In this document: in pieces, positions 30,863-39,798 of the stretch | Numbering within the stretch: position 1 is the stretch's first letter | How the letters are laid out: every line of letters starts with the position of its first letter | From: RBG-16-66-20 sp049651845 | GTDB taxonomy: Bacteria > Pseudomonadota > Gammaproteobacteria > Burkholderiales > SG8-39 | NCBI GenBank assembly: GCA_049651845.1 | Contig: JBASCW010000177.1 | Location: forward strand, 1 to 43,640 | Length of the DNA: 43,640 bases | Reading direction: 5' to 3' | Position numbers and translations under genes: made by a program | The notes under the pieces: generated by a model | The model's input: the letters and a program-made list of their open reading frames with translations, nothing else | Databases searched by the model: none | What the model was told of the DNA's origin: nothing

Positions 30863-33355
30863 ATGCTCGAGTTCGCCGTTTTCGCCGTCGCCACCATCGC
30901 GGTCCTGATGACGCTCGCCTATTTCCAGGCGCCGATCCTGATCTGGACGGTTGCCGCGGGCCTGCTCACCGCCAGCTGGGCCGCCGCGCTGCAGCTCTCG
31001 GGGCAGACCAACGCGGTGCTGCTGTTCCTCTACATCCTGATCGCGCCGGTGCTGGTGATCCCCGCGCTGCGCCGGCGCCTGGCGAGCGACTACGTGCTGG
31101 CGATCTTCCGCCGCATCCTGCCGGACATGACGCAGACCGAGAAGGACGCGATCGACGCGGGCACCGTGTGGTGGGACGCGGATCTCTTTTCCGGCAAGCC
31201 GGACTGGAACAAGCTGCTCGCGATCCCCGCGCCGAAGCTCTCGGCCGAGGAGCAGGCCTTCGTCGACGGCCCCTGCGAGGAAATCTGCGCCATGACCGAC
31301 GACTGGGAGGTCACGCACGAGCGCTACGACCTGCCGCCGCAGGTCTGGCAGTACGCCAAGGACAAGGGCTTCTTCGGCATGATCATCCCGAAGAAGTACG
31401 GCGGCCTCGGCTTCTCGGCGCTCGCGCACTCGGCGGTGGTGATGAAGCTCTCGACGCGCTCCAACGCGCTCGGCGTGAGCGTGATGGTGCCCAATTCGCT
31501 CGGGCCCGCCGAGCTGCTGCTGCACTACGGCACCGAAGAGCAGAAGAACCACTACCTGCCGCGCCTCGCCAAGGGCCTCGAGATCCCCTGCTTCGCGCTC
31601 ACCAGCCCGGAGGCGGGCTCGGACGCCGCTTCGATCCCGGACTACGCCGTGGTCTGCAAGGGCATGTACCAGGGCAAGGAAGTGCTCGGCATGCGCGTCA
31701 CCTGGGACAAGCGCTACATCACGCTCGGGCCCGTCGCCACGCTGCTGGGACTGGCCTTCAGACTCTACGACCCGGAGAAGCTTCTGGGCGAGAAAGAGGA
31801 CCTGGGCATTACCTGCGCTCTAGTTCCGACCAATCACCCCGGTGTCAACATCGGGCGCCGCCATCTGCCGCTCAATGCGGCGTTCCAGAACGGCCCGAAC
31901 TCGGGCAGGGACGTGTTCATGCCGCTCGACTGGATCATCGGCGGGCGCGACTACGCGGGCAAGGGCTGGATGATGCTGATGGGCTGCCTCGCCGCGGGCC
32001 GCTCGATCTCGCTGCCGACCTCGTCTGCGGGCGGCGCCAAGGCGCTCGCGCGCGTCACCGGCGCGTACGCGCGCGTGCGCACCCAGTTCAAGACGCCGAT
32101 CGGCAAGCTGGAGGGCGTCGAGGAAGCGCTCGGGCGCATCGCCGCCAACTGCTACATGATGGACGCCACGCGCATCATGACCGCGGGCGCGGTGGACCTG
32201 GGCGAGAAGCCGGCGGTGATCTCGGCGATCGCCAAGTACCACATGACCGAGCGCGCGCGCGCCTGCGTGAACGACGCGATGGACATCCACGGCGGCAAGG
32301 GCATCTGCCTGGGCCCCAACAACTGGGTCGGGCGCGGCTACCAGGTGATGCCGGTGGGCATCACGGTGGAAGGCGCCAACATCCTCACGCGCACGCTGAT
32401 CATCTTCGGCCAGGGCGCGATCCGCTGCCATCCCTACGTGCTGCGCGAGATGCGTGCGGCCAAGGAGATGACCGGCGCGGCCGCCTCGATCGAGTTCGAC
32501 GACGCCTTCACCTCGCACATCGGCCACACCATCTCCAACGGCGTGCGCGCCTTCGTGCACGGCATCACGAGCTCGCGCCTCGGCCAGACGCCGCGCGACG
32601 GCGCGCCCGAGACGCAGCACTACTATCGCTTCGCCTCGCGCATGGCCGCGGCGTTCGCGTTCCTCGCCGACGTCTCGATGCTGGCGATGGGCGGCGCGCT
32701 GAAGAGGAAGGAGAAGATCTCCGGGCGCCTCGGCGACGTGCTGTCGATGCTGTACCTGGTCTCGGCCACGCTCAAGCACTACGAGGATCAGGGCCGCCAC
32801 AAGGAAGACCTCCCGCTCATCCGCTGGGTGGTGCGCGACCTGCTGTACCGCGCGCAGGAGGCGATCGACCTGATCCTGTCCAACTTCCCGGTCAAGAGCC
32901 TCGCCACCTTCCTGCGCTTCGTGATCTTCCCGCTCGGCATGTCGTTCCGGCCGCCGCTCGACTCGCGCAACCACGAGAGCGCGAAGATCCTGCTCGAGCC
33001 CGGCGCCGCGCGCGACCGCCTCACGGCCGGCATGTTCCTCGGCCGGGGCGAATCCGATCCGGGCAGCGTGGTGGAAGCGGCCTTCCTCGCGGCGATCGCC
33101 TGCGAGCCGATCGACGAGAAGCTGCGCAAGGCCGTGAAGAAAGGCAAGCTCGTTGCCCAGCCAGGGGTTGAATTGGGTGTCATCGCCAAGGACGAGCAGA
33201 TCATTTCGGCGGAAGAGCTGGCGCTCTGGCAGCGCAAGGAAGCGCTGCGCAAGCACGTAGTCAAGGTGGACGACTTCCCGCAGGACTTCGGCCGCGCCGA
33301 GCTCGCGCAGAAGCTGGCGCGCGAGCAGCAGCCGGCGGCGCGGGCGGCCGCATGA
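30863..33355 (+). CDS. fadE: Acyl-CoA dehydrogenase, FadE type
   Basis: An 830-residue enzyme of the long E. coli FadE class (814 aa). The first ~75 residues contain two hydrophobic helices (LEFAVFAVATIAVLMTLAYF; AVLLFLYILIAPVLVIPAL), which tether it to the inner membrane. The flavoprotein core has GFFGMIIPKKYGGLGFS, CFALTSPEAGSDAASIPD, and MDIHGGKGICLGPNNWVGR with EGANILTRTLIIFGQGAIR. It catalyses the first, FAD-dependent step of fatty-acid beta-oxidation. ATG 30863 has TGGAGGGA just upstream. The stop overlaps the next gene start (ATGA). AT-rich patches occur at about 31740-31850. Confidence 0.95.
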   Translation: MLEFAVFAVATIAVLMTLAYFQAPILIWTVAAGLLTASWAAALQLSGQTNAVLLFLYILIAPVLVIPALRRRLASDYVLAIFRRILPDMTQTEKDAIDAGTVWWDADLFSGKPDWNKLLAIPAPKLSAEEQAFVDGPCEEICAMTDDWEVTHERYDLPPQVWQYAKDKGFFGMIIPKKYGGLGFSALAHSAVVMKLSTRSNALGVSVMVPNSLGPAELLLHYGTEEQKNHYLPRLAKGLEIPCFALTSPEAGSDAASIPDYAVVCKGMYQGKEVLGMRVTWDKRYITLGPVATLLGLAFRLYDPEKLLGEKEDLGITCALVPTNHPGVNIGRRHLPLNAAFQNGPNSGRDVFMPLDWIIGGRDYAGKGWMMLMGCLAAGRSISLPTSSAGGAKALARVTGAYARVRTQFKTPIGKLEGVEEALGRIAANCYMMDATRIMTAGAVDLGEKPAVISAIAKYHMTERARACVNDAMDIHGGKGICLGPNNWVGRGYQVMPVGITVEGANILTRTLIIFGQGAIRCHPYVLREMRAAKEMTGAAASIEFDDAFTSHIGHTISNGVRAFVHGITSSRLGQTPRDGAPETQHYYRFASRMAAAFAFLADVSMLAMGGALKRKEKISGRLGDVLSMLYLVSATLKHYEDQGRHKEDLPLIRWVVRDLLYRAQEAIDLILSNFPVKSLATFLRFVIFPLGMSFRPPLDSRNHESAKILLEPGAARDRLTAGMFLGRGESDPGSVVEAAFLAAIACEPIDEKLRKAVKKGKLVAQPGVELGVIAKDEQIISAEELALWQRKEALRKHVVKVDDFPQDFGRAELAQKLAREQQPAARAAA

Positions 33356-33852
33356 GCGGCCTTGCCGCGGGCGAGCGCGAGCAACTGCTCGTCAAGTGCT
33401 GGATGACGCACGACGCGCGCTGGTTCAACGCGGTCGCGCGCGAATTCGGCATGCAGGCCGCCAACCGCCTCAACCGGCGGGCGGTGCGCGAAATGGCCAA
33501 AGTCGAGTGGCAACGCGTCGGCCGCGCGCTCGGCATCGAGCAGCCGAAGGACGCCGCGGGCTGCCTCGCCGCGCAGCAGGCGATGATCGACCTGCTGGGC
33601 CCGGAGCTGCTCGACTACGAAGCCCAGGTCGAGGGCACCGACGCCTGCCGAATCTCGGTGCGGCGCTGCTTCGCCCACGAAAACGTGGAGAAGGCGGGCA
33701 TCGCCGCGCAATACGATTGCGGCATCTTCTCGCGCATCGAAGGCTGGCTCGAGGGCATGGGTTTCGCGCCGCAGGTCCAGCCCCCGCTGAAGGGCTGCCT
33801 CAAGGCACAGGGCAAGGAATGCGTGCATACCGTGCGGTTGCGCGCCAGCTAG
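33352..33852 (+). CDS. Hypothetical cytoplasmic protein inserted in the fad operon (DUF6125-like)
   Basis: A 166-residue protein with a helical N-terminal half (LLVKCWMTHDARWFNAVAREFGMQAANRLNRRAVREMAKVEW) and a C-terminal half with several cysteines (CRISVRRCFAHENVEKAGI; YDCGIFSRIEGWLEGMGF; LKGCLKAQGKECVHTVRL). I believe it belongs to the DUF6125 group, but this is from memory of the pattern and not certain. The Cys/His arrangement suggests a metal or ligand pocket. Starts are coupled: ATG 33352 lies in the fadE stop and the thiolase begins 10 nt after its stop. The tight placement implies a role in fatty-acid use. Confidence 0.7.
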   Translation: MSGLAAGEREQLLVKCWMTHDARWFNAVAREFGMQAANRLNRRAVREMAKVEWQRVGRALGIEQPKDAAGCLAAQQAMIDLLGPELLDYEAQVEGTDACRISVRRCFAHENVEKAGIAAQYDCGIFSRIEGWLEGMGFAPQVQPPLKGCLKAQGKECVHTVRLRAS

Positions 33853-33862
33853 GGAGAATCCG

Positions 33863-35167
33863 ATGGCAGGCTACGCAAAACCCATCTACGTGATCGACGG
33901 GGCGCGCACGCCCTTCCTCAAGGCGAAGAACCGGCCGGGCGTGTTTTCCGCGGCCGACCTCGCGACGCAGGCGGGCAAGACGCTGCTCGCGCGCCAGAAG
34001 TTCGAGCCGCGCGAGCTCGACGAGGTGATCCTCGGCTGCGCCGCGCCCTCGGTGGACGAGGTCAACATCGGCCGCGTCGCGGCGCTGCGCATGGGCTGCG
34101 GGCAGAAGGTCCCGGGCTGGACCGTGATGCGCAACTGCGCCTCGGGCATGCAGGCGCTCGACTCCGGCATCAACAACATCCTCGCCGGGCGCTCGAACCT
34201 GGTGCTCGCCGGCGGCGTGGACGCGCTCTCGCGCGCGCCGCTGCTCTACAACGACCGGATGGTGAATTGGTTTTCCGATCTCGCTGCTTCTCGCTCTACC
34301 GGGGAAAAGCTTTCTACATTCTCAAGAATTCCTCTCAAATCCCTGCTCTCGCCGGTGATCGGCATCATGAAGGGCCTCACCGACCCGATGGTCGGGCTGC
34401 TCATGGGCCAGACCGCGGAGAACCTCGCGTACCGCTTCGGCATCACGCGCGCGCAGATGGATGCGTTCTCGGTGCGCAGCCACCAGCGCGTGACCCGGGC
34501 GCAGGACGAGGGCCCGCTCAAGGCGGGCGGCGGAGAAGTCGAGGCGCTCTACGACGCCAAGGGCAGGACATACATGCTCGACGACGGCGTGCGGCGCGAC
34601 TCCTCGATGGAGAACCTCGCCAAGTTGAAGCCCTTCTTCGACCGCAAGTACGGCAACGTCACGCCGGGCAACAGCTCGCAGATCACCGACGGCGCTGCGT
34701 GGGTCACTCTTGCTTCTGAATCTGCTGTTTCAAAATTCAAATTGGAACCCATTGGAAGAATCGTGGATTCCCAGTGGGCGGGACTCGACCCGGCGCAGAT
34801 GGGCCTGGGGCCGGTGCACGCCGCCACGCCGATCCTGCAGCGCCACGGCCTGAAGCTGGACGGCGTGGACTACTGGGAGATCAACGAGGCCTTCGCCGCG
34901 CAGGTGCTCGGCTGCCTCGCCGCCTGGAAGGACGCGAAGTACTGCAAGGAGCAGCTCGGCCTGGATGCCGCGCTCGGCGAGCTCGACCAGGAGAAGCTCA
35001 ACGTGGACGGCGGCGCGGTGGCGCTGGGACATCCGGTGGGTGCTTCCGGCGCGCGAATCGTCTTGCATTTGATTCGTCAACTGAAAAGAAAAAATGCAAG
35101 ACGGGGGATGGCATCCATTTGCATCGGCGGCGGCCTGGGCGGCGCGATGCTCGTGGAGGCCGCGTGA
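33863..35167 (+). CDS. fadI: Acetyl-CoA acyltransferase (thiolase), FadI/FadA type
   Basis: A 434-residue thiolase. The nucleophilic cysteine is in MRNCASGMQALDSG, the histidine in the NEAFAAQ region, GHPVGASGARI is the third motif, and the C-terminal acid-base cysteine is in ICIGGGLGGAML. It cleaves 3-ketoacyl-CoA with CoA, the last step of beta-oxidation. The length matches FadI (436 aa) better than FadA (387 aa), consistent with the FadJ-type partner. A good GGGAGAA ribosome-binding site precedes ATG 33863. Three AT-rich patches with unusual codons occur at about 34262-34345, 34705-34770 and 35040-35110. Confidence 0.93.
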   Translation: MAGYAKPIYVIDGARTPFLKAKNRPGVFSAADLATQAGKTLLARQKFEPRELDEVILGCAAPSVDEVNIGRVAALRMGCGQKVPGWTVMRNCASGMQALDSGINNILAGRSNLVLAGGVDALSRAPLLYNDRMVNWFSDLAASRSTGEKLSTFSRIPLKSLLSPVIGIMKGLTDPMVGLLMGQTAENLAYRFGITRAQMDAFSVRSHQRVTRAQDEGPLKAGGGEVEALYDAKGRTYMLDDGVRRDSSMENLAKLKPFFDRKYGNVTPGNSSQITDGAAWVTLASESAVSKFKLEPIGRIVDSQWAGLDPAQMGLGPVHAATPILQRHGLKLDGVDYWEINEAFAAQVLGCLAAWKDAKYCKEQLGLDAALGELDQEKLNVDGGAVALGHPVGASGARIVLHLIRQLKRKNARRGMASICIGGGLGGAMLVEAA

Positions 35168-37134
35168 TGGATCGCGCGAAAACGATCTACAAGCACTGGC
35201 GCCACGAGCAGGACGCGGACGGCCTGATCTGGCTCACCTTCGACAAGCAGGGCGAGTCGACGAACACCTTTTCGCGCGACGTCATCGACGAGCTGCTGCT
35301 GATCCTGGACGAGATCGCGGCGCTCAAGCCCAGGGGCCTGATCCTGCGCTCGGGCAAGGACAGCTTCATCGCCGGCGCCGACGTCAACGAGTTCGTGAAA
35401 TTCAAGGATGTCGACGAGGCGATGGCCTTCACGCGCAAGGGCTGGGACATGACGCAGAAAATGCGCGACCTGCCCTTCCCGACCACCGCCATGGTGAACG
35501 GGTTCTGCATGGGCGGTGGCCTCGAGCTCGCGCTCGGCTGCCGCTATCGCGTGGCCCTGGACGACCCGAAGACGCGCTTCGCCTTCCCCGAGGTCATGCT
35601 CGGCATCTGGCCGTTCTGGCACGGCCTGATGTGGCTGCCCAAGCTCGTGGGCCCGGTCGCGGCGATGGACATGCTGCTTACCGGCAAGGCGGTGGACGCC
35701 AAGCGCGCCAAGCGCATGGGCCTGGTGAACGAGGCGGTGCCGCTGAGGATCCTCGAGAACACCGCGCGCATGGTGACGCTGGAAGCGCCTGCTCCAAGAG
35801 GTTTGGGGTTCGTTCAAAGAATGCTTTTGGGACCACTGAGATCTGTCGTGGTCAACCAAGCAAGAAAACAGGTCGCAAAACGAGCTCGCCCGGAGCACTA
35901 CCCCGCGCCTTACGCGATCCTCAAGGCCTGGCAGAAATACGACGGCGACACATTCCTGTGCAAGGACGACCCGTCCTGCTCGCTCAAGGCGCTCACAGAG
36001 CACCCGACCACGCGCAACATGATCCGCATCTTCTTCCTGCAAGAGAAGATGAAGGGGCTCGCCAAGGGCGTGGACTTCAAGGCGAAGCACGTGCACATCG
36101 TCGGCGCGGGCGTGATGGGCGGCGACATCGCGGCGGTCTGCGCGATGCGCGGCATCACCGTGACGCTGCAGGACACTTCGCCCGAGCGCCTGGCGCCCGC
36201 GGTCGAGCGCGCGGCCAAGCTCTTCCAGCGCCGCCTGCGCGAGCCCGCGCGCATCCGCGACGCCATGGACCGGCTGATCCCGGACGTCGCCGGCACGGGC
36301 GCGGCCAAGGCCGACGTGGTGATCGAGGCGATCTTCGAGGACCTCAAGGCGAAGCGCGAGCTGTTCGCGAAGCTGGAGGCGATGGCCAAGCCCGGCGCGG
36401 TGCTCGCGAGCAACACCTCCAGCCTCAAGCTCGCGGATATCGCAGCGGGATTCAAGGATCCGTCGCGGCTGGTCGGCATTCATTTTTTCAACCCGGTCCC
36501 GCAAATGATGCTTGTAGAAATAATTTCTTCTGAAAAAACGAGAAAAGAATTTGCCGACCGGGCTACGGCATTCGTGCGGCAGATCGACAAGCTGCCGCTG
36601 CCGGTGAAGGATTCGCCGGGCTTCCTCGTCAACCGCGTGCTCGGCCCCTACATGCAGAACGCCTTCCGCATGCTCGACGAGGGCGTGAAGCCCGAGACGC
36701 TCGACGCGGCGATGGAGGCGTTCGGCATGCCGATGGGCCCGATCGAGCTCGCCGATACCGTGGGCCTGGACATCTGCCTGCACGCGGGCAAACAGCTCGC
36801 GAAGAAGGACGCACAGGGCCACGAGCCCGAGGCGCCGCAGATGCTGCTCGACAAGGTCGCGCTCGGGCACCTCGGCCGCAAGTCCGGCCAGGGCATCTAC
36901 CGCTGGGAGAACAACAAGCCTGTGAAGGGCACGCAGGGAGGAATGCGGGGCGCGCACGACGAACCCCTGATCCAGGCGCTGATCCAGCCGTATCTGGAGG
37001 AGACGCGGCAGGTTCTGGCGGAGGGCATCGTGCCCGATGCCGAGCTGATCGACGCGGGCCTCATCTTCGGCACCGGTTTCGCGCCGTTCCGCGGCGGCCC
37101 GCTCCACTACCTCGACGAGCAGAAGAAGAAGTAG
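35167..37134 (+). CDS. fadJ: Fatty-acid oxidation complex alpha subunit: enoyl-CoA hydratase / 3-hydroxyacyl-CoA dehydrogenase
   Basis: A 655-residue bifunctional protein. Residues about 1-190 are a crotonase domain with FIAGADVNEFVKF, MGGGLELALGCRYR and FAFPEVMLGIWP, keeping both catalytic glutamates. From about 310 the NAD-binding fold starts (VHIVGAGVMGGDIAA), followed by SNTSSLKLADIAAGF, GIHFFNPVPQMMLVEII with the catalytic histidine, and PGFLVNRVLGPYM. It hydrates enoyl-CoA and oxidises the product to 3-ketoacyl-CoA for the thiolase. It is shorter than E. coli FadJ (714 aa). Its ATG overlaps the thiolase stop by one base. AT-rich patches lie at 35785-35885 and 36470-36560. Confidence 0.92.
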   Translation: MDRAKTIYKHWRHEQDADGLIWLTFDKQGESTNTFSRDVIDELLLILDEIAALKPRGLILRSGKDSFIAGADVNEFVKFKDVDEAMAFTRKGWDMTQKMRDLPFPTTAMVNGFCMGGGLELALGCRYRVALDDPKTRFAFPEVMLGIWPFWHGLMWLPKLVGPVAAMDMLLTGKAVDAKRAKRMGLVNEAVPLRILENTARMVTLEAPAPRGLGFVQRMLLGPLRSVVVNQARKQVAKRARPEHYPAPYAILKAWQKYDGDTFLCKDDPSCSLKALTEHPTTRNMIRIFFLQEKMKGLAKGVDFKAKHVHIVGAGVMGGDIAAVCAMRGITVTLQDTSPERLAPAVERAAKLFQRRLREPARIRDAMDRLIPDVAGTGAAKADVVIEAIFEDLKAKRELFAKLEAMAKPGAVLASNTSSLKLADIAAGFKDPSRLVGIHFFNPVPQMMLVEIISSEKTRKEFADRATAFVRQIDKLPLPVKDSPGFLVNRVLGPYMQNAFRMLDEGVKPETLDAAMEAFGMPMGPIELADTVGLDICLHAGKQLAKKDAQGHEPEAPQMLLDKVALGHLGRKSGQGIYRWENNKPVKGTQGGMRGAHDEPLIQALIQPYLEETRQVLAEGIVPDAELIDAGLIFGTGFAPFRGGPLHYLDEQKKK

Positions 37135-37138
37135 CGCG

Positions 37139-37555
37139 ATGGGCAAGGCGTCGCACCAGCCGGCCGGACTCGTGCTGCCCGAAGGCAAGGTGCCGGCGCT
37201 GCGCGTGGTGCCGATGCCGGCCGACGCCAACCACAACGGCGACATCTTCGGCGGCTGGATCATGGCGCAGGTCGACGTCGCCGGCGGCATCGTCGCCGGC
37301 CGCGTCGCGCGCGGCCGCGTCGCCACCGTGTCGGTGAACTCCTTCGTCTTCAAGCAGCCGGTGCAGATCGGCGACGTGCTGTCGCTGTACGCCGACGTGA
37401 CGCGCGTCGGCAATACCTCGATCACCATCGAGGTGCAGGTCTACGCCGAGCGCGGCCGCGAGCAGGCGAAGATCGTCAAGGTGACCGAGGCGGTGCTCAC
37501 CTACGTCGCCATCGACCTGCAGGGCAAGCCGCGGCCCGTGCCCAAGCAGGATTGA
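37139..37555 (+). CDS. Acyl-CoA thioesterase (YciA-like hotdog)
   Basis: A 138-residue hotdog-fold protein. The family signature MPADANHNGDIFGGWIMAQVDVAGG covers the active site Asn and Asp, followed by VATVSVNSFVFKQPVQIGD and ITIEVQVYAE. YciA-type enzymes hydrolyse a range of acyl-CoAs to free acid and CoA. It begins 4 nt after the fadJ stop and closes the beta-oxidation operon, where it could relieve CoA trapping. It converges on pqiC with 18 bp between stops. Confidence 0.9.
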   Translation: MGKASHQPAGLVLPEGKVPALRVVPMPADANHNGDIFGGWIMAQVDVAGGIVAGRVARGRVATVSVNSFVFKQPVQIGDVLSLYADVTRVGNTSITIEVQVYAERGREQAKIVKVTEAVLTYVAIDLQGKPRPVPKQD

Positions 37556-37573
37556 GCGGCGCGCGCGGGCGCA

Positions 37574-38167
37574 TCAGCGCGCGGGCGCAGCGCTGATCGC
37601 CGCCGCGACGTCCCGGCTCACGGCGGCGAGCGCGCGGCCGTGCGCCGCAACCAGCGCTTCGTAGCCGGGACCGCTCACCGGCTCGCGCACGGACGACTGC
37701 CCCTTCCTCGCCGCGCCCTTTGCCGGGACGACCTGCCAGAGCACTTCCACCGTCGCCGCCTCGCCGAGCACCGAATCGAAGCGCTGCACGTGCAGCAGCA
37801 CGCTGACGTCCGCGCTCACGCTCGCGCTCATCGGATAGGCGTAGACGCTCGCGCCCCCCAGCGACTGCTTGAGTCCGGCCGCGACCGCGAGCGCGATCTC
37901 GTCCTTGAGCGAGCCCAGCCAGCGCTCGAACTCGGAGAACGACACCTGGTTGCCGGCGCCGCGCAGCACGATCTGCGGGCGGTCCAGGCCGTCGGGCAGC
38001 TGCACCGCGCCGATCGCCACGGTGGGCGACGCCTGAGCGGCCGCGGGCGCGGGCGCCGCGGCGGGGCTCAGGGTATAGAAATGCGTCACCGGCGAGCTGC
38101 CGCAGCCGCCGAGCGCAAGCAGCACGCCCGCCACGAACAGTGCAGCTGGCCGCAGGCCTCCATGCAT
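37574..38167 (-). CDS. pqiC: PqiC (YmbA-like) outer-membrane lipoprotein
   Basis: A 197-residue lipoprotein with signal peptide and lipobox ALGGCGSS. The ABC-type transport auxiliary domain has THFYTLSP, VAIGAVQLPDGLDRPQIVLRGAGNQVSFSEFERWLGSLKDEI. PqiC caps the PqiB tunnel at the outer membrane in the PqiABC lipid-transport system. The ATG at 38167 overlaps the pqiB stop by one base; a GTG at 38170 would give a 4-nt overlap. It is the last gene of the pqi operon. An Ala/Pro-rich linker follows the lipobox region. Confidence 0.85.
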   Translation of the reverse strand: MHGGLRPAALFVAGVLLALGGCGSSPVTHFYTLSPAAAPAPAAAQASPTVAIGAVQLPDGLDRPQIVLRGAGNQVSFSEFERWLGSLKDEIALAVAAGLKQSLGGASVYAYPMSASVSADVSVLLHVQRFDSVLGEAATVEVLWQVVPAKGAARKGQSSVREPVSGPGYEALVAAHGRALAAVSRDVAAAISAAPAR

Positions 38168-39798
38168 CACTTGTTGATCTCCTTCGGATCGGCACGCTTG
38201 CCGCCGATCAGCGCCTCGGGATGGCGCTCGAGATAGTCGGCGAGCGCCCGGAAGGCCGCCGCCGCGCGCGCCACCTCGCGCATCGCATCGCGCGCGTCCT
38301 GCGCGAGCGGCGAGTTGGGCTTGAGCACCTGGTCGGCGGACTCGACCGCCTTGCGCACCTCGGCCAGCGTCGTGCGCAGCTCGGGCGCGAGGTCGTTGTC
38401 GATGTGCTCGATCAGCTTGGTGGCGCTCTTCAGCGTGGTCTGCAGGTCGGCGCCGACCTGCCCGAGCGGGAATTTCTGCACTTTCGCGGCGATGGCCGCG
38501 AGCGTCTCCTGAAGCTGCACCAGGCTGCTCGGCACCGCGGGAATCTGCGGCAGGTCGTCGTCGTCCATGCGCTCGGCCGGCTTCGGCTTGGGCCGGGCGG
38601 CCGCCGGGAAGAAATCGAGGGCGACATAGAGCTGCCCGGTGAGCAGGCTCGCGGTGCGCAGCTGCGCGCGCAGCCCGCGCGAGATCATGCCGGCGATCAT
38701 CGCGCGCCGCTCGTCGTTGCTCAGCACCTTGCCCGTGTCGCGCGAGCGCATGCGCCGCGGGAAGATGTCGGCCTTCACCCGGATCTTGAAATTGCTGCCC
38801 GCGAGGTCGACGTGCGGCCGGATCTGCGTGACGGTGCCGACCACCACGCCGCGAAAGTCGACCTCGGCTCCGGGCGCCAGGCCGCGCACCGATTCCTCGA
38901 ACACCACCGCCAGCTTCATCACGTCGGTCTCGGGATTCCTGAGCGCCTCGCCGCGGTTGGGAAACAGGCGGTACTCCGTGTTCGCCGCGGCCGGCGGCAG
39001 GTCCGCCGACTCGGCGGGCGTCTCGAACGCCAAGCCGCCGATCAGCATCGAGACCGCCGACTGCGTGTTGATGCTCAGGCCGCTCGAGTTCATGGTCACG
39101 TCGACGCCGCTTGCGTGCCAGAAGCGCGTGTTGTCGTTGACGAACCTGTCGTAGGACGCGTTGACGAAGACCTTGATGAGGATGCCCCTGCCATCCTTGC
39201 CGAGCTCGTAGCTGACGATCTGCCCCGCCTTCAGGTGCCGGAAGTACAGCGGCGAGCCGACGTCGAGCGAGCCCGCGCTGTCGCTGCGCAGGATGAACGT
39301 GCGGCCCGGCTCTCCGGTAACCACGATCGGCGGGATCTCGAGCCCGACGAACTTTTCCCTGACCTCCTTGGACGTGCCGATATCCATGCCGATGTACGAG
39401 CCGGACAGCAGCGTGCCGATGCCCGTCACGGTGCCGCCGGAGACGCGCGGCCGCACCACCCAGAAGCGCGTGTCCTCGACGAGGTAGCGCCTGGCCTCCT
39501 TTACCAGCTCGGCGGTCACGACGACGTGCGAGGTGTCCGGCGCCAGCGCCACGCCCGTCACCAGGCCCATGTCCACGTCCTTGTACTTGATCTTCGTCTT
39601 GCCAGTCTCCAGGCCCTCGGCCGTGGCGAAGGCGATCGTGACCACCGGGCCCTTGTCGAGGATCGCCTTGACCGCGAGCCAGCCGCCGACCAGCGCCGCG
39701 ACGAGCGGGATCAGCCAGACGAGCTGCAGCGAGCGGCGGGTTTGCGGCGCCGCCACGGCCTCGGGCAGGTCGTCGGCAAGCTGTGGGGATTCAGCCAT
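38167..39798 (-). CDS. pqiB: PqiB, MCE-domain periplasmic lipid-transport protein
   Basis: A 543-residue protein with one N-terminal transmembrane helix (SLQLVWLIPLVAALVGGWLAV) and three MlaD/MCE domains, roughly residues 40-135, 155-250 and 285-390. Repeated patterns are VTIAFATAEGLETGKTKIKYKDV, RFWVVRPRVS and GAEVDFRGVVVGTV. A long C-terminal helical region follows (SSLVQLQETLAAIAAKVQKF...). MCE rings stack into a tunnel that bridges the inner and outer membranes. Length matches E. coli PqiB (546 aa). It overlaps pqiA2 by 8 nt and pqiC by one. Confidence 0.92.
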   Translation of the reverse strand: MAESPQLADDLPEAVAAPQTRRSLQLVWLIPLVAALVGGWLAVKAILDKGPVVTIAFATAEGLETGKTKIKYKDVDMGLVTGVALAPDTSHVVVTAELVKEARRYLVEDTRFWVVRPRVSGGTVTGIGTLLSGSYIGMDIGTSKEVREKFVGLEIPPIVVTGEPGRTFILRSDSAGSLDVGSPLYFRHLKAGQIVSYELGKDGRGILIKVFVNASYDRFVNDNTRFWHASGVDVTMNSSGLSINTQSAVSMLIGGLAFETPAESADLPPAAANTEYRLFPNRGEALRNPETDVMKLAVVFEESVRGLAPGAEVDFRGVVVGTVTQIRPHVDLAGSNFKIRVKADIFPRRMRSRDTGKVLSNDERRAMIAGMISRGLRAQLRTASLLTGQLYVALDFFPAAARPKPKPAERMDDDDLPQIPAVPSSLVQLQETLAAIAAKVQKFPLGQVGADLQTTLKSATKLIEHIDNDLAPELRTTLAEVRKAVESADQVLKPNSPLAQDARDAMREVARAAAAFRALADYLERHPEALIGGKRADPKEINK

